The notes under the pieces: model-generated
What the model saw: the letters and a program-made list of their open reading frames with translations, nothing else
Told to the model about the DNA's origin: nothing
Database searches by the model: none
Translations under genes and position numbers: made by a program
Source: Phoronis australis
Lineage: Eukaryota; Phoronida; Phoronidae
Reading direction: 5' to 3'
NCBI GenBank assembly: GCA_002633005.1
Contig: NMRA01000410.1
Coordinates: 345,885-409,884, forward strand
DNA length: 64,000 nucleotides
Shown here: in pieces, positions 26,901 through 34,546 of the stretch
How the letters are laid out: each line of letters begins with the position of its first letter
Position numbering within the stretch: the first letter of the stretch is position 1

Positions 26901-29900
26901 TACAAAAATCAAATATCAACAACCTTTCTCAAATTGTCATGATTTGGTTGCGAGGTTATAGCAATGCTTCTCACAAACAATATAAATTTTCCAACCTTTT
27001 GTGTTGTTCTTATGCTTGATACTTGATGCTGTCGTAGTGGGTTGTACTGCAAGAACAAAGAATGGTAAACAGAACAGCTATGTGAACGGTGAATATGAAC
27101 GGTATTAAATAGGAAACTGAAGGTTAAGATATGTAATGAAGAGCATAGTTTTCTGTTGAACCATAACGAGGGCATACACATATACTCACAGCACTAAACT
27201 ACACTTGCACTCATTAGGTTTAATGCCCAGAGGATTTCAATCAAGGATACAACAAAACATAATTACTTAGAAATAAAATTACTTCATATTCTGTGATGGG
27301 CAATAAGTGAACACTCCTTGTGGATAGTATTAACTTGATGACAATAGTGATTTGATGACAACAGTCCCTTTCAGGGTCTNAGTAGTCAAAATCGTCGGAA
27401 AATCATTGTCAACCGTCCTCTACATAGTAAGCATATACATGCCAATTTTCACAATCATCCTTTGAGCGGTTTGGTTGATAGAGGGGTGGACGCACAAAAA
27501 CAAACTCGAAAACACTAAAAATGGCCACTAGGTGGCGCAAACTACGTGGAATCCATCTGAAAACGGGAGGATAGCGTCACCTCACTAATAGGTGCCTACA
27601 TACCAAATTTCATGAAAATCCGTTCAGGACTTTTGAAGATACAAAGGTAAGCGTAAAAAAATTTAAATTGCCACTAGGGGGCACACCGGTAGTCGGAACC
27701 GTCCAAAAGTCGTCATCTTTCGTTGTTAACATCATATAAATATACTTACAAAATTTCGTAAAGATCCTGCAAACGGTTTAGGAGATACAGTCATAGGCGT
27801 AAAAAAACAAAACTGCCACTAGGAGACGCCACAGTGGTCGAAATCATCAGAAAATCATCGTCAACCGTCCTCTACATAGTAAGCATATGCATGCCAATTT
27901 TCACAATCATCCTTTTGTCATTGTCTGTTGTTAACATAATATAAATACACTTATAAAATTTCATAAAGATCCTGCGAACGGTTTAGGAGATAGAGCCATA
28001 GGCGCAAAAAAAACTGCCACTAGGAGGCGCCACAGTAAGCCAAATCGTCTGAAAATCGTTGTCAGCTGTCCTCTTTATAGTAAGCACATACATGCCAATT
28101 TTCACAATCATCCTTTGAGCGGTTTGGTTGATAGAGGGGTGGACGCAAAAATACAGACTCGAAAACACTAAAAATGGCCACTAGGTGGCGCAAGCTATGT
28201 CGAATCTATCTGAAAACGGGAGGATAGCGTCATCTCACTGATAGGTGCCTACATATCAGATTTCATGAAAATCCGTTCAGGACTTTTGAAGATACAAAGG
28301 TAAGCGTAAAAAACTAAAATTGCCACTAGGGGGCACACCGGTAGTCGGATCCGTCCAAAAGTCGTCATCTTCCGTTGCTAACATCATATAAATATACTTA
28401 CACAATTTCGTAAAGATCCTGAGAACGGTTTAGGAGTACAATGCACCGCAACATAGCGGCATTAACTCTGCAAATGAACCACTTACGTCCCTGAGTCGTT
28501 TCTCACCTTCCTCGCAGGACAACGCGACACCTCTCGGCAAGGTAACGTCGACCGTATGCAAGGCAATGTGGATATAGACCGATTAAGACGGCAGAAAAGA
28601 CTAATTAAATTGGGTGGCATTCACCTTTAATTTAATCAAATTGTGAAAACTGAACAAAAGGGGGGTGGGCAAATTAACGTTCCTCACAACATTTCATACT
28701 TCTATGGAGTACATAATTTTAGTTATTGCTGGTGTTCAGGGGGAGTTGCCCCCAGTGCCAGCAAAGGGGTACAAGGGAGGAGTGCAAACTAGGTGGGCGA
28801 CAAATGGGTTTTGACCCCTTCCCACGGGGGTAAATATGAGAAATGCTGAGTGCTAAACAGGTAAAAACCAATGGGGTATGCCAAATGAGCGTTAAGCCCC
28901 TTCCATAGTCACAAATTTTGGTTTTTCCCCTGACCATTAATAACATGTGCTGAGGTGGTGATAAGATTTGACCCTGGTTTTGAGCATGACCCCAATGACT
29001 TTTGCTTGTAATAGCTGGTAGCGATCATGCACCAGTATCATACGGGGTTTTTTCCAATTTTTCATATGTTAATCTCCAGGTTCGAGTGACGCCCAAAGTA
29101 CAGGTGGGTTGTTGAAACTTACGCATCCCTATTAATACACCCGGCTACTACCAGTGCAGACAATTGGTTTGCAGTTGGTGTAACACAAGTAAGAAGAAGA
29201 AAGCAAGAAACATCATCACTGCCACAACATAACATTCCATTCTAATGCTCCCTCACCTAATTTTAGAAGACGGACTTTGACAACAAGGTATCTGCAGAAC
29301 GAAGAGCATAGCCTGCATACAACAGTGGCACCGGGGCTGCGATTGACTTGTCTTCCAACTGCGAACAAAACACACAAAATGAAAGACATATCATATTATT
29401 GAATAACAAATAATTCTTACATTTCTGGATTCTTAGGAAACCTAAAAAAATGACATGTCTGGGGTTTTCGTGGATGAATTTGTACAATTTATCGCACTGC
29501 AAAATGTGTCCTTCCCCATTGTTCTTGCGCTTGCTACTTGACCGTTGCTTATTCGCCAGATGGCGGTGTTGATAGCTATGATCCANAAAGCTATATGTGA
29601 ATAGCATTGTTTAGTAACAAAAAATTGTGAGCTGATAGACCGTCTCACCTAAAATAAATATTCTAACCACTGTTGTCGGTATAAACCCTAACACTACAAA
29701 CAGTAATAAAGGTTACCCCCTATCTAGTACAATCGTATCAAGTTATTTAACATCACCTCTACAAAAATCAAATATCAACAGCCTTTCTCAAATTGTCATG
29801 ATTTGGTTGCGAGGTTACAATGCTTCTCACAAACAATATGAATTTTCCAACCTTTTGTGTTGTTCTTATGCTTGATACTTGATGCTGTCGTAGTGGGTTG

Positions 29901-31514
29901 TACTGCAAGAACAAAGAATGGTAAACAGAATAGCTATGTGAACGGTGAATATGAACGGTATTAAATAGGAAACTGAAGGTTAAGATATGTAATGAAGAGC
30001 ATAGTTTTCTGTTGAACCATAACGAGGGCATACACATATACCCACAGCACTAAACTACACTTGCACTCATTAGGTTTAATGCCCAGAGGATTTCAATCAA
30101 GGATACAACAAAACATAATTACTTAGAAATAAAATTACTTCATATTCTGTGATGGGCATTAAGTGAACACTCCTTGTGGATAGTATTAACTTGATGACAA
30201 TAGTGATTTGATGACAACAGTCCCTTTCAGGGTCTCGGATTTTGAGATCAAGTTAAATGCTCATTATTCAGTGGAGGAACCTGGCTCTCAAAATGCTGGA
30301 CTACTGTAAGTGGCTATTAATGTGGCTCTCCTCATGAACACATTAAACGTACAGAATGTTAATCTGTCTAACTTACCCGCACCCAATGAAGGATGTGCGG
30401 TATTACTTGAACATACCGCACCGTGGGTCGAATTACCCCTGGACAAGTACAAAGTACATTTGGTGTGATTAAGGCACTTCTCGGTTTTGCTGTGCACGTT
30501 GGAAAAAGTTCCTTCTTTACACTTTTCACAGATGGTATTTGTAATCGGGGTACCTGTAAAGTAGAATAATCAGGTCACTCAGGTGTCAATCAAGAAAGAA
30601 CTTCTTGTAATTTTTGCATCACTTAAGTACAAAATATTTAACATCTATTTCAGTGAAGGTTCCAAAGAGAGAGTTCTTAATAAGCAATATTAGACATTTT
30701 CAGGCTAAGTACTAGTGGAAGTTGCCTGCACAGAAAGTTGTCCATGTGACCAGATTCTGCTTGTACTACAAGCTTGGCAGTGGCGAGGTGTCAAGTTGCA
30801 TGCAAGCTTACAGAGTCATTGTTGAGTCAATATCCTCGCCTATACTCTTGAAAAGAATCCTACGCTGATAGTCTTTGCAAACTTAAATCCACAGCTATCT
30901 TAAAAGAAACCCTCTAGCTTCAGTCGATGTCATCATTTTCTGGAGATTAACTTGTCAATTAGTAATAAGGTATGAAATTACCCTTTTTAAACATGCTTGT
31001 TACCACTAGGGATAACAATTCTATTTTTAGATTTTCATTTTGAAAGTTTTTAAATAGCGTATTTGAATAGCATCACAGCAATTGACGAGTAATTGTGTCC
31101 AAAATTGGTGAGATTTTACTGCAGTATTGACAATGCTTAACAGCAATAATACAAACCTGGATTGACAACGCCAGAGCCTGGGGGACATGGGCTGTGTGAC
31201 TTGCATGAAGGATGACTAGGGTGCTTTAAATAAAATCCCTCCTTACATTGACAGACTGCATCTGTTGTCTTTGTGCAGGTTTTCACAATCTCTTGGTGTG
31301 TAATATCACACGAGTCGCTACATTCCAAACACCTTAAATTTGTGTTGCAGATGTGCATGTAATGGCTGGAACCACACGGTGTACATCTTGTAGTCTGATC
31401 GGTAGTACAATGAGCAACCCTGTGTGAGCCAGGCGGACATAAGTCACAAGCTATACCATTGTGGATGTATGTAGGACAGCTGCTGGATGACAGAATGCCG
31501 AGAGAAAACAGTAC
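2854..31514 (-). CDS. Death-domain TNF receptor superfamily member (spliced gene, 16 exons found)
   Basis: A type I membrane receptor for a TNF-family ligand. Exons in coding order: 31514-31157, 30553-30377, 29902-29852, 26598-26458, 17728-17651 (or 16745-16668), 17184-17146 (or 16207-16169), 15120-15094, 13600-13523, 12375-12286, 11869-11783, 9414-9334, 6969-6895, 6833-6744, 6517-6434, 4931-4852, 2988-2854. Nearly all junctions are phase 1, all have AG/GT borders, and the joined frame stays open for 556 codons to TAG at 2854. The order is the end of a signal peptide, four TNFR Cys-rich domains, a Thr-rich stalk, a membrane span, a linker of about 215 residues encoded by nine small exons, and a death domain closest in pattern to TNFR1-type domains (WKE near helix 2, RWW in helix 5). 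The initiator exon was not found. Intron-borne repeats inflate the gene to about 29 kb. The family assignment is firm; orthology to a named receptor is not claimed. Confidence 0.88.
2989..4851 (-). other. TNF receptor intron with hAT-like MITE
   Basis: AT-rich intron. It holds one short hAT-like element (3253-3514) and otherwise no frame with splice context. Part of 4590-4830 resembles 19230-19440 in inverted orientation (shared patches around a TTTTTGACTTTTTACC-like core), suggesting an old dispersed repeat. Confidence 0.5.
3253..3514. mobile_element. hAT-like MITE, short copy
   Basis: The right end reads CGGAAAATTCCAAGCCCTG and the left end CACGGCTGGGAATGACCC; inverted, these are imperfect terminal repeats of the CAGGGCTTGGAAT type. 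The same two ends and a similar A-rich interior recur in a longer copy at 23578-24084. No convincing target duplication is seen here. Confidence 0.5.
4852..4931 (-). CDS. TNF receptor exon: death domain, middle
   Basis: Starts after TTGTAG and ends GAG before gtaaaa. It encodes EELTDPNIRNIEYDF and then QGINEVKYE, matching death-domain helices 3-4 (the family pattern is L.LTD..I..IE). Enters in phase 1 and leaves in phase 0. Confidence 0.85.
4932..6433 (-). other. TNF receptor intron
   Basis: No exon or structured element recognised. A 78-codon plus-strand frame at 5904-6140 has no splice context or domain and is treated as chance. Confidence 0.5.
6434..6517 (-). CDS. TNF receptor exon: death domain, N-terminal part
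   Basis: Borders are ttttcag/AAATG and CCAG/gtatgt, phase 1 at both ends. It encodes LREFFYKVASIL then WKEVMRKLP, the classic start of a death domain (helices 1-2, with the conserved Trp of WKE). Confidence 0.87.
6545..6860 (-). repeat. Duplicated exon block, copy I
   Basis: The intron left of the 6744-6833 exon (CTCTTACCTT, then a TTCTTGAGAATTAAT-like patch, then AACACAGCAAAAAG) is alignable by eye with 8980-9490 and 12085-12480. This is the most diverged of three copies of one exon-containing block. Confidence 0.65.
6744..6833 (-). CDS. TNF receptor cytoplasmic linker exon (duplicated exon, copy I)
   Basis: Borders are ttctag/TCACTG and CAAG/gtatgc, phase 1/1. It encodes a Ser/Lys-rich start (TAASKSSSCKGGRSV) and an acidic end (METQEP-like: TMEQEPLEQG). 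Homologous to exons 9334-9414 and 12286-12375. It lacks the exact T-x-Q-E spacing those two share. Confidence 0.75.
6895..6969 (-). CDS. TNF receptor cytoplasmic linker exon
   Basis: Borders are tctag/GTATTAATG and ACAG/gtgcat, phase 1/1. It encodes an acidic, Ser-rich segment (INDGDTSSDFQLEDAK...). No domain. It lies only 61 bp upstream of the next exon. Confidence 0.7.
6970..7689 (-). other. TNF receptor intron segment
   Basis: No coding or structured signal recognised between the linker exon and the start of duplicated block II. Confidence 0.4.
7890..8395. mobile_element. Insertion of about 0.5 kb inside duplicated block II, type unknown
   Basis: Block III reads straight through this point (AGAGACATCAGGTTATTGA around 10670-10690) whereas block II carries about 500 extra bases between AGAGATAA and TTATTGAATCAA. 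The insert is pyrimidine-rich and contains a 137-codon plus-strand frame (7949-8362) of hydrophobic, low-information composition. I could not assign terminal repeats. A solo LTR or a retroelement tail are both possible. Confidence 0.45.
9155..9304. mobile_element. 150-bp MITE with 3-bp target duplication
   Basis: Terminal inverted repeats GGCCCAGTTGCATAA (left) and, inverted, GGCTGAGTTGCATAA (right), flanked by CTG on both sides (9152-9154 and 9305-9307). The sister block III has the empty site, CACCTGGAGGT, near 12261. The 3-bp duplication and the ends suggest a Harbinger-like MITE (inference). Confidence 0.8.
9334..9414 (-). CDS. TNF receptor cytoplasmic linker exon (duplicated exon, copy II)
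   Basis: Borders are cttccag/ACACTG and CAAG/gtataaac, phase 1/1. It encodes DTVVTFSSN...LGTTVQESLKQG. T-V-Q-E fits the TRAF2-type consensus (P/S/A/T)-x-(Q/E)-E. The flanking intron is shared with exon 12286-12375. Confidence 0.75.
9780..10440. repeat. Minisatellite-like repeat, about 60-bp units, two clusters
   Basis: Clusters at about 9840-9950 and 10190-10440 repeat the pattern AAAGTTTGGGTACACCC, CATTTTCATTTCACT, then a short spacer with CCAC/TGACA. The same unit forms a longer array at 13030-13440. Open frames across it on the minus strand are by-products. Confidence 0.7.
11783..11869 (-). CDS. TNF receptor cytoplasmic linker exon
   Basis: Borders are tctttcag/CTGCTTG and ACAG/gtacct, phase 1/1. 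It encodes a Ser-rich then acidic segment (CRSRLSSSNDAYVHS...). Present in duplicated block III only. Confidence 0.75.
12286..12375 (-). CDS. TNF receptor cytoplasmic linker exon (duplicated exon, copy III)
   Basis: Borders are cttccag/ACACTG and CAAG/gtataaag, phase 1/1. It encodes DTAAAKSSSSGKRRSVV...ITDQERLEQG. T-D-Q-E fits a TRAF2-type site; the basic RRSVV and SSSS parts could be phosphorylated (inference). Confidence 0.78.
13030..13440. repeat. Minisatellite, about 60-bp units, about 7 units
   Basis: Diverged units of AAGTTTGGGTACACCC / CATTTCCATTTCACT / GTACCCAAGRCC / ACAWATCTTAG, the same unit as in 9780-10440. Confidence 0.75.
13523..13600 (-). CDS. TNF receptor cytoplasmic linker exon
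   Basis: Borders are atttcag/GTAAGAC and AATG/gtttgt, phase 1/1. It encodes KTLELKRSTSRTSDSEEEP...: a basic-Ser cluster followed by acidic residues, plausibly a casein-kinase-type phosphosite. No domain. Confidence 0.75.
14395..15065. repeat. Tandem repeat of about 300-bp units, with a related copy at 13690-13870
   Basis: Two consecutive units share, in order, a GAAT..GYCC AAAATT patch, a TGCYGTCACAT patch, the TCCACCA patch, CTTCCMCCACAAAA, AAAAGTG.CATGCA, CCAAATTTCATCAAAAT, then ACAGACAA. It is related to the dispersed family with CCAAATTTCATGAAAATC in the 22.9-28.4 kb array. Confidence 0.6.
15094..15120 (-). CDS. TNF receptor cytoplasmic micro-exon
   Basis: 27 bp. Borders are ctaagag/CCCGTA and TCAG/gtaatg, phase 1/1, encoding RIRSSSGS. 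Chosen because its phase and Ser/Arg composition fit both neighbours. It is too short to be sure. Confidence 0.5.
16169..16207 (-). CDS. TNF receptor micro-exon, left copy
   Basis: 39 bp. Borders are ttttag/GTGATG and CGGA/gtgagt, phase 1/1, encoding GDEPGPSGTDR. Identical in the right copy. Confidence 0.6.
16668..16745 (-). CDS. TNF receptor first linker exon, left copy
   Basis: Borders are cttacag/ATGATG and AGCG/gtatga, phase 1/1. It encodes DDDNSNGGEKQSLTQDQELP... The right copy (17651-17728) differs at a few codons near its end. Confidence 0.7.
16843..16978. repeat. 27-bp satellite, five units
   Basis: The unit starts ATTGTTGTGAATACAATG and ends TTTCAACAC, repeated five times with one substitution, and runs directly into the N at 16979. 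The same unit occurs once at the end of the right copy (about 17830), so the array sits at an assembly join. Confidence 0.9.
16979..16979. other. Single-N assembly join
   Basis: One of five single Ns (16979, 26727, 27380, 29586, 41082). Four of them border duplicated segments. Confidence 0.9.
17146..17184 (-). CDS. TNF receptor micro-exon, right copy
   Basis: Same 39-bp exon and borders as 16169-16207. Confidence 0.6.
17651..17728 (-). CDS. TNF receptor first linker exon, right copy
   Basis: Same borders and phase as 16668-16745. This is the copy nearer to the membrane-span exon. Substitutions alter the last residues before the donor (ATGTACCAAAGGCG against GTGTACCACAAGCG). Confidence 0.7.
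17857..22230 (-). other. Long TNF receptor intron, left part
   Basis: No exon recognised. Small frames at 17858, 18144 and 19940 (plus strand) lack splice context and domains. The stretch 21640-21950 has a G-run/C-run inverted structure (GGGGGGCATGTCCCCCCC) and GGCGGAACC-type ends typical of decayed DNA transposons, but no element could be delimited. Confidence 0.4.
22242..22562 (+). CDS. Orphan open frame with a basic nuclear-localisation-like motif
   Basis: 106 codons ending TAG at 22560-22562. The composition is protein-like: TPKKKRKIEE resembles a classical nuclear localisation signal, followed by VKADNILVGWVKSFHEHIG and CCEFLIQINAAFID. The 200 bp before it are unusually rich in CpG for the region. 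It lies in an intron of the TNF receptor on the opposite strand. I do not recognise the family; it may be a decayed retrocopy or a transposon fragment. The start codon is uncertain. Confidence 0.3.
   Translation: MERASCRREYINFTNICQETPKKKRKIEEIVLPVMISVQSAVTKTLTTVKADNILVGWVKSFHEHIGKIIKRNNCCEFLIQINAAFIDNRMQTISEYKAMALYSQP
22850..26175. repeat. Higher-order repeat array, about 445-bp unit of three 145-160-bp parts, segment 1
   Basis: Three related sub-units alternate, marked by CCACTAGGTGGCGC, CCACTAGGGGGCAC and CCACTAGGAGGCGC. Positions of successive marks: 24524, 24685, 24840, 24974, 25134, 25279; then, after a gap, 25631, 25796, 25939. Same-type marks are 439-450 bp apart. Other shared words are CCAAATTTCATGAAAATC, AAGATCCTGC, GGAGGATAGCGTCATC and GGTTGATAGAGGGGTGGACG. 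Two positions (about 25400-25490 and 26060-26170) end in a GGACGGACGG run and ATAAATATGTGGGCGTATAAAA. Long minus-strand frames here (180 and 189 codons) are by-products of the repeat. Confidence 0.85.
23578..24084. mobile_element. hAT-like MITE, long copy inserted in the array
   Basis: The left end is CAGGACTTGGAATGACC; the right end, inverted, is CAGGGCTTGGAATTTTCC; ATATAT lies on both sides. The interior has A-runs and a CpG-rich core near 23740-23950. Second copy at 3253-3514. Confidence 0.65.
26458..26598 (-). CDS. TNF receptor membrane-span exon
   Basis: Borders are tctacag/GAACTAAC and AAAG/gtaagt, phase 1/1. Encodes GTNGHISLTTG, then a hydrophobic run of about 24 residues beginning TIVAIIVVPLVMIVA, then a Cys-Tyr-rich juxtamembrane part and a basic stop-transfer (CGKK). 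A single membrane span of a type I receptor. Confidence 0.88.
26728..27379 (-). repeat. Segment between two Ns, near-copy of 29587-30235
   Basis: Starts and ends at single Ns (26727, 27380) and matches 29587-30235 with only a few differences over 650 bp. Most likely an unmerged allele placed in the scaffold. Confidence 0.88.
26996..27046 (-). CDS. TNF receptor stalk exon, extra copy
   Basis: Same 51-bp exon as 29852-29902 inside the repeated segment. If it were real and used, the frame would be kept (phase 1/1). Confidence 0.5.
27381..28437. repeat. Higher-order repeat array, segment 2
   Basis: Continues the array of 22850-26175. Marks at 27525, 27671, 28017, 28178 and 28323, again with 145-161-bp steps inside a unit. 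The array breaks at about 28437 into the end of a TTAA-type transposon. Confidence 0.85.
28441..28626. mobile_element. Right-end fragment of the TTAA-type transposon
   Basis: Matches 56335-56524: ATGCACCGCAACATAGCGGC, then CGTTTCTCACCTTCCTC, then GGTGGCATTCACCT, followed by TTAA at 28627-28630. The left half is missing. Confidence 0.75.
28631..29415. other. Gene-free stretch left of the THAP-like exon
   Basis: Contains a G/C-run region around 28740-28830 and no frame with splice context. A possible acceptor (TTCGCAG near 29361) precedes a Cys-containing frame that does not match the second half of a THAP domain. Confidence 0.35.
29421..29519 (-). pseudogene. THAP-domain-like first exon with a one-base frame error
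   Basis: ATG at 29519 opens MGKDTFCSAINC, the C-x4-C start of a THAP zinc-binding domain, continues to PDMSFF and hits TAG in a run of seven Ts. In the next frame the expected RFPKNPE follows, then a gtaagaa donor at 29420. THAP first exons usually end just after the FxRFP motif, so the exon is probably a true THAP exon with one extra T, either a mutation or a base-call error. THAP domains occur in host transcription factors and in P-element-like transposases; which this is cannot be told. Confidence 0.6.
29587..30235 (-). repeat. Repeated segment holding the TNF receptor stalk exon
   Basis: Starts at the N at 29586 and matches 26728-27379. This copy is contiguous with the fourth Cys-rich-domain exon to its right, so it is likely the properly placed one. 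Confidence 0.85.
29852..29902 (-). CDS. TNF receptor stalk exon
   Basis: Borders are cttgcag/TACAACC and AAAAG/gttgga, phase 1/1. Encodes VQPTTTASSIKHKNNTK, a Thr/Ser-rich membrane-proximal stalk, probably O-glycosylated; NNT gives one N-glycosylation site. Confidence 0.75.
30377..30553 (-). CDS. TNF receptor exon: end of third and whole of fourth Cys-rich domain
   Basis: Borders are tttacag/GTACCCC and GCGG/gtaagt, phase 1/1. It encodes TICEKCKEGTFSNVHSKTEKC and NHTKC, the standard C..C..GTFS....S...C..HT.C module of TNF receptors. The NHT and NST sequons suggest glycosylation. Confidence 0.88.
31157..31514 (-). CDS. TNF receptor exon: signal-peptide end and Cys-rich domains 1-3
   Basis: Borders are tttcag/GTACTG and CCAG/gtttgt; enters in phase 0, leaves in phase 1. 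It starts VLFSLGILSSSSC, the hydrophobic end of a signal peptide, then CDLCPPGSHRVAHC, TTRCTPC, CLECSDSC, VCQCKEGFYL and CPPGSG. Cysteine spacing is that of TNFR repeats. The upstream exon with ATG must end in phase 0; none could be identified with confidence. Confidence 0.88.
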
Positions 31515-32010
31515 CTGAAAGAAAGATTACAGCAAACTTTGTCAAATTTCTGAAGCAGCGTTAGTGAAGAACATAATTGTGAACCTTCAGAACTTTTCAT
31601 GCATTTCTCCAAAACGCAATATTCATGTATGGATTAAAATTATGCATTATTTGCTAGTCAAATACGCGGCTTGTATGGGATGACTTAATTATATTCATCT
31701 GCGTGGCAAATCTTTACATGTGGGCCATTTCCAGACACTTCATATTTTGACGTACGAGGGACGATTTGCGCTGACATCATATGTAAGCTATGGTGGAGGG
31801 AACATTAGAGTAACTGGGAGTCAAAAACGACAACATTATTACCATGGGAGTCTGGTGTACCTGAATTGGGTTTTTTCGGGAGGCATATGATGTAAAATTG
31901 TTCGAACAAAAAAGTGTAATTTTTTCTCGCCTGCAATTTAGGTTTTTTAGAAGTCCCCGTTCAAAGTAATAAGTCGGCACTTCACAAAAATGGTGATGGC
32001 TTATAGACAA

Positions 32011-32129
32011 TTACTGTAGCAATGACTGAAAAATCTGAACATATACCTTAAAGCATCCCATAATAGTTGTACCTGATAGACAATTATGGGATGCTTTAAT
32101 ACATGATTTTTCAGTCATTGCTTCAGTAA
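32011..32129. mobile_element. 119-bp foldback element
   Basis: TTACTGTAGCAATGACTGA at the left is the inverse of the right end (one mismatch in the outer part), and the inner arms TTAAAGCATCCCATAAT and ATTATGGGATGCTTTAA are perfect, with an 18-bp loop between. A full-length hairpin typical of a small MITE. Confidence 0.7.
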
Positions 32130-32639
32130 TTTAGAAAATATATTTGAATTGACTTCAAGAACTGAATTAAACCTTTGCCACTTAAAAATGGATGTGTACT
32201 CTATTGCCATCAATTTGATAAAATTGGGTATTAACTCAAAAGACTCTAAACTTTTTACAGGAAAACATCATAATGAAGTGTTCACAGTCACTCATTTATT
32301 AGGAAGCCTCAAAAACTGGTCAAAATAAAATGAAAGTGGTATGTTATAGCTTGAGAGGTTTAGTTCCAGGCAAAGGTAGTACTCAGGGTGTCTACATGGC
32401 TTAACTAAGTTTGCTAAAATAAAACTCTGGGGGATTTCCAAACTACTACTAGGACTAGCAAATATTGCAGTCAACTCAGGTGGCCTTCGCCAAAGACTAA
32501 AAAGCAGAATTTACTCATGGGATAAGAAAAACTTTTAGTTCACATGAGATATGGAAAATATACAACAGGTGCCAGTAATCGGATACAATTTATACATCGC
32601 TGCAAAATGCCATTTTACACAACTGAGGAGGCAGTGTGA

Positions 32640-32710
32640 CCGTGGGGTTGAGTGTCAGCTTCCTGTTCACAGGGCATAGTTTCAAATCCCACAGTAACCC
32701 ACAGCTAGAC
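32640..32710 (+). repeat. Possible tRNA-derived SINE remnant
   Basis: GTGACCGTGGGGTTGAGTG resembles a pol III A box and TAGTTTCAAATCCCAC a B box, about 45 bp apart. The match is imperfect and no tail was defined. Confidence 0.35.
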
Positions 32711-34546
32711 CTTTGAGTCAGAGCAGCTCAGACATGTGTTACATTGAAATAGCTTCAACGGTTTAGATGCAACTTTCCCTGCTGAGCAGTCTGCAGTGAT
32801 GCGACGGGTGTCAGATTGCCTACGCTATTTTGTCTTACAAGAAAAGGATGGCAAGAATGACAACAATTAACAAAATTACAGATGCCAGTGGAGGAAACAT
32901 CTCATGTCATGTAGATGATCTTGAGATTGACATTTGATATTCTGCATATGATGTGAGATTAGTGTTTTGACATGTTATACTTCGCTGCATGTACAAACTG
33001 GGACTTTTACAATCCCAGGTACAACGTGTAAATTCCTCTGGTAAGTTGTTTGACATAACTGTCTCTATAGACACAGCTTGGCTGGTAATAGAATTTGTCC
33101 CATACTGCTGAAACCTGGGGACAGTTAATAGACTTCTGCCTCCTGTGTTGTATACTGATTTTTTAAAGCTAAGGCTGCTTAACGAATTTGGTCTACGACA
33201 GCATAACTGGCATAGTAATCGGTGGAGTTGATAAGTGCCATCTCAACCAAAATGTTGGGGGGTGAAGATGGGCTTCCATCTCCCCCAAAATTCTGCATGT
33301 TATTAAGTATCAATTAATTAATAATTAGCCATTAAAAATTTCAACACGCAAACTTTATTTGAATATAAAATGTAACAGAATTCTCATGTCCCCTAGCCAT
33401 CAGTTATGCTTCCTAAGCACAGCGAAGGTTTTTAAAAATCTTTATATGGCTAGGAAATTTTTTTTCTCTGAGGCCAATCCCTAGTATACAGAATTAGGGT
33501 ACTTACCAAACTATAATGTAAAACTCTGGTCATGATGATACGAGAGCAAGCATTTTTTTATTATAACACTCTTTAACACAAGCTAGGTCCCTTCTGACAA
33601 TTATGGTAGGTCTTTTGCTTTCTAAACTTCTGATGCTGGTGTTGTTGACATCTTCGACCAATCTTGTCATAAGGAATTGATGTAGTCAGAACTGAAATGC
33701 TGTACTTTATGCTGAGCCTGAAATTATCAAATCCAATCCTTAACACCAGTTGAGCTCCTTAACTCCAAAATACCTTTTGAAACATTTTTTGTACCCCTGC
33801 CTCGCCCAGTCGGCCACTTTAAAAAGAGTCGAATACAGGGGTCCACGATTTTACAGGCAATCAGTGAATAACATAGTTGGCAAAATATTGAAACTCAAAA
33901 TGTGTGCCGAACATGAGTCATCGTCAGACAGGTTACATAAGGTTGTCCTCAAATGATTCACTTTAGACCAATGTATCAGTGACACTGGTAGCCCTCAGGT
34001 ACCTCAATGACCATCGTCTGTGCTGCACCAAAAAACACCAAAATCACGTTGTTATACCGTAAATACCTTTTTGCACACAGAGGGACACCTTAGCCTTAGG
34101 GCTTAGGAGGTCGTTGATGTATTTATACTCCTTTCAACTCGAACAAATACAAATTTCTTCGAGCAGTCCTTTGTCCAGTTCCCAAACTAAATTGGCATCT
34201 AACCAAATTGGCATCTTGCCATGATCAATCACACTGCGCACGCTGGCGGCTGGGGATATGTACGTCATATGCCACTCGCGCAAGACCCCCTCTCACAAAA
34301 CGTTTAGTACAATATTAATAGTAAAAATGCTCACGTTCTGAAGGCTGAAAACACCTTTACCAATGTCGTGAAGGTGTGGTGCTTTTAAACTTTACGAAGA
34401 CACAGTAAATCTTGGTACAAGACAACTCGGTTCATTCAATTGAATTGCGTCACTCCAAAACACAAATCACGGTGAGACTGGGAATTTCATTTACCCACTC
34501 GCAAAAGCATAACTTTTTTTTACTCTCGCGACATCTAGCGCCCAGA

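Larger units (their letters stand above)
31515..34540. other. Upstream of the TNF receptor first known exon
   Basis: Probably contains, or lies before, the missing start exon. It holds a near-perfect palindrome (32011-32129) and a possible tRNA-derived SINE remnant (32640-32710). No exon could be supported. Confidence 0.4.

Noticed and set aside
22850-28437. CRISPR-like array
   Set aside because: The sub-units of about 150 bp are related along their whole length with no unique spacers, and the DNA is eukaryotic.
29263-29370. Second half of the THAP domain
   Set aside because: An acceptor-like TTCGCAG is present, but the Cys-rich frame after it lacks the W..N/R and C..HF pattern of THAP exon 2.
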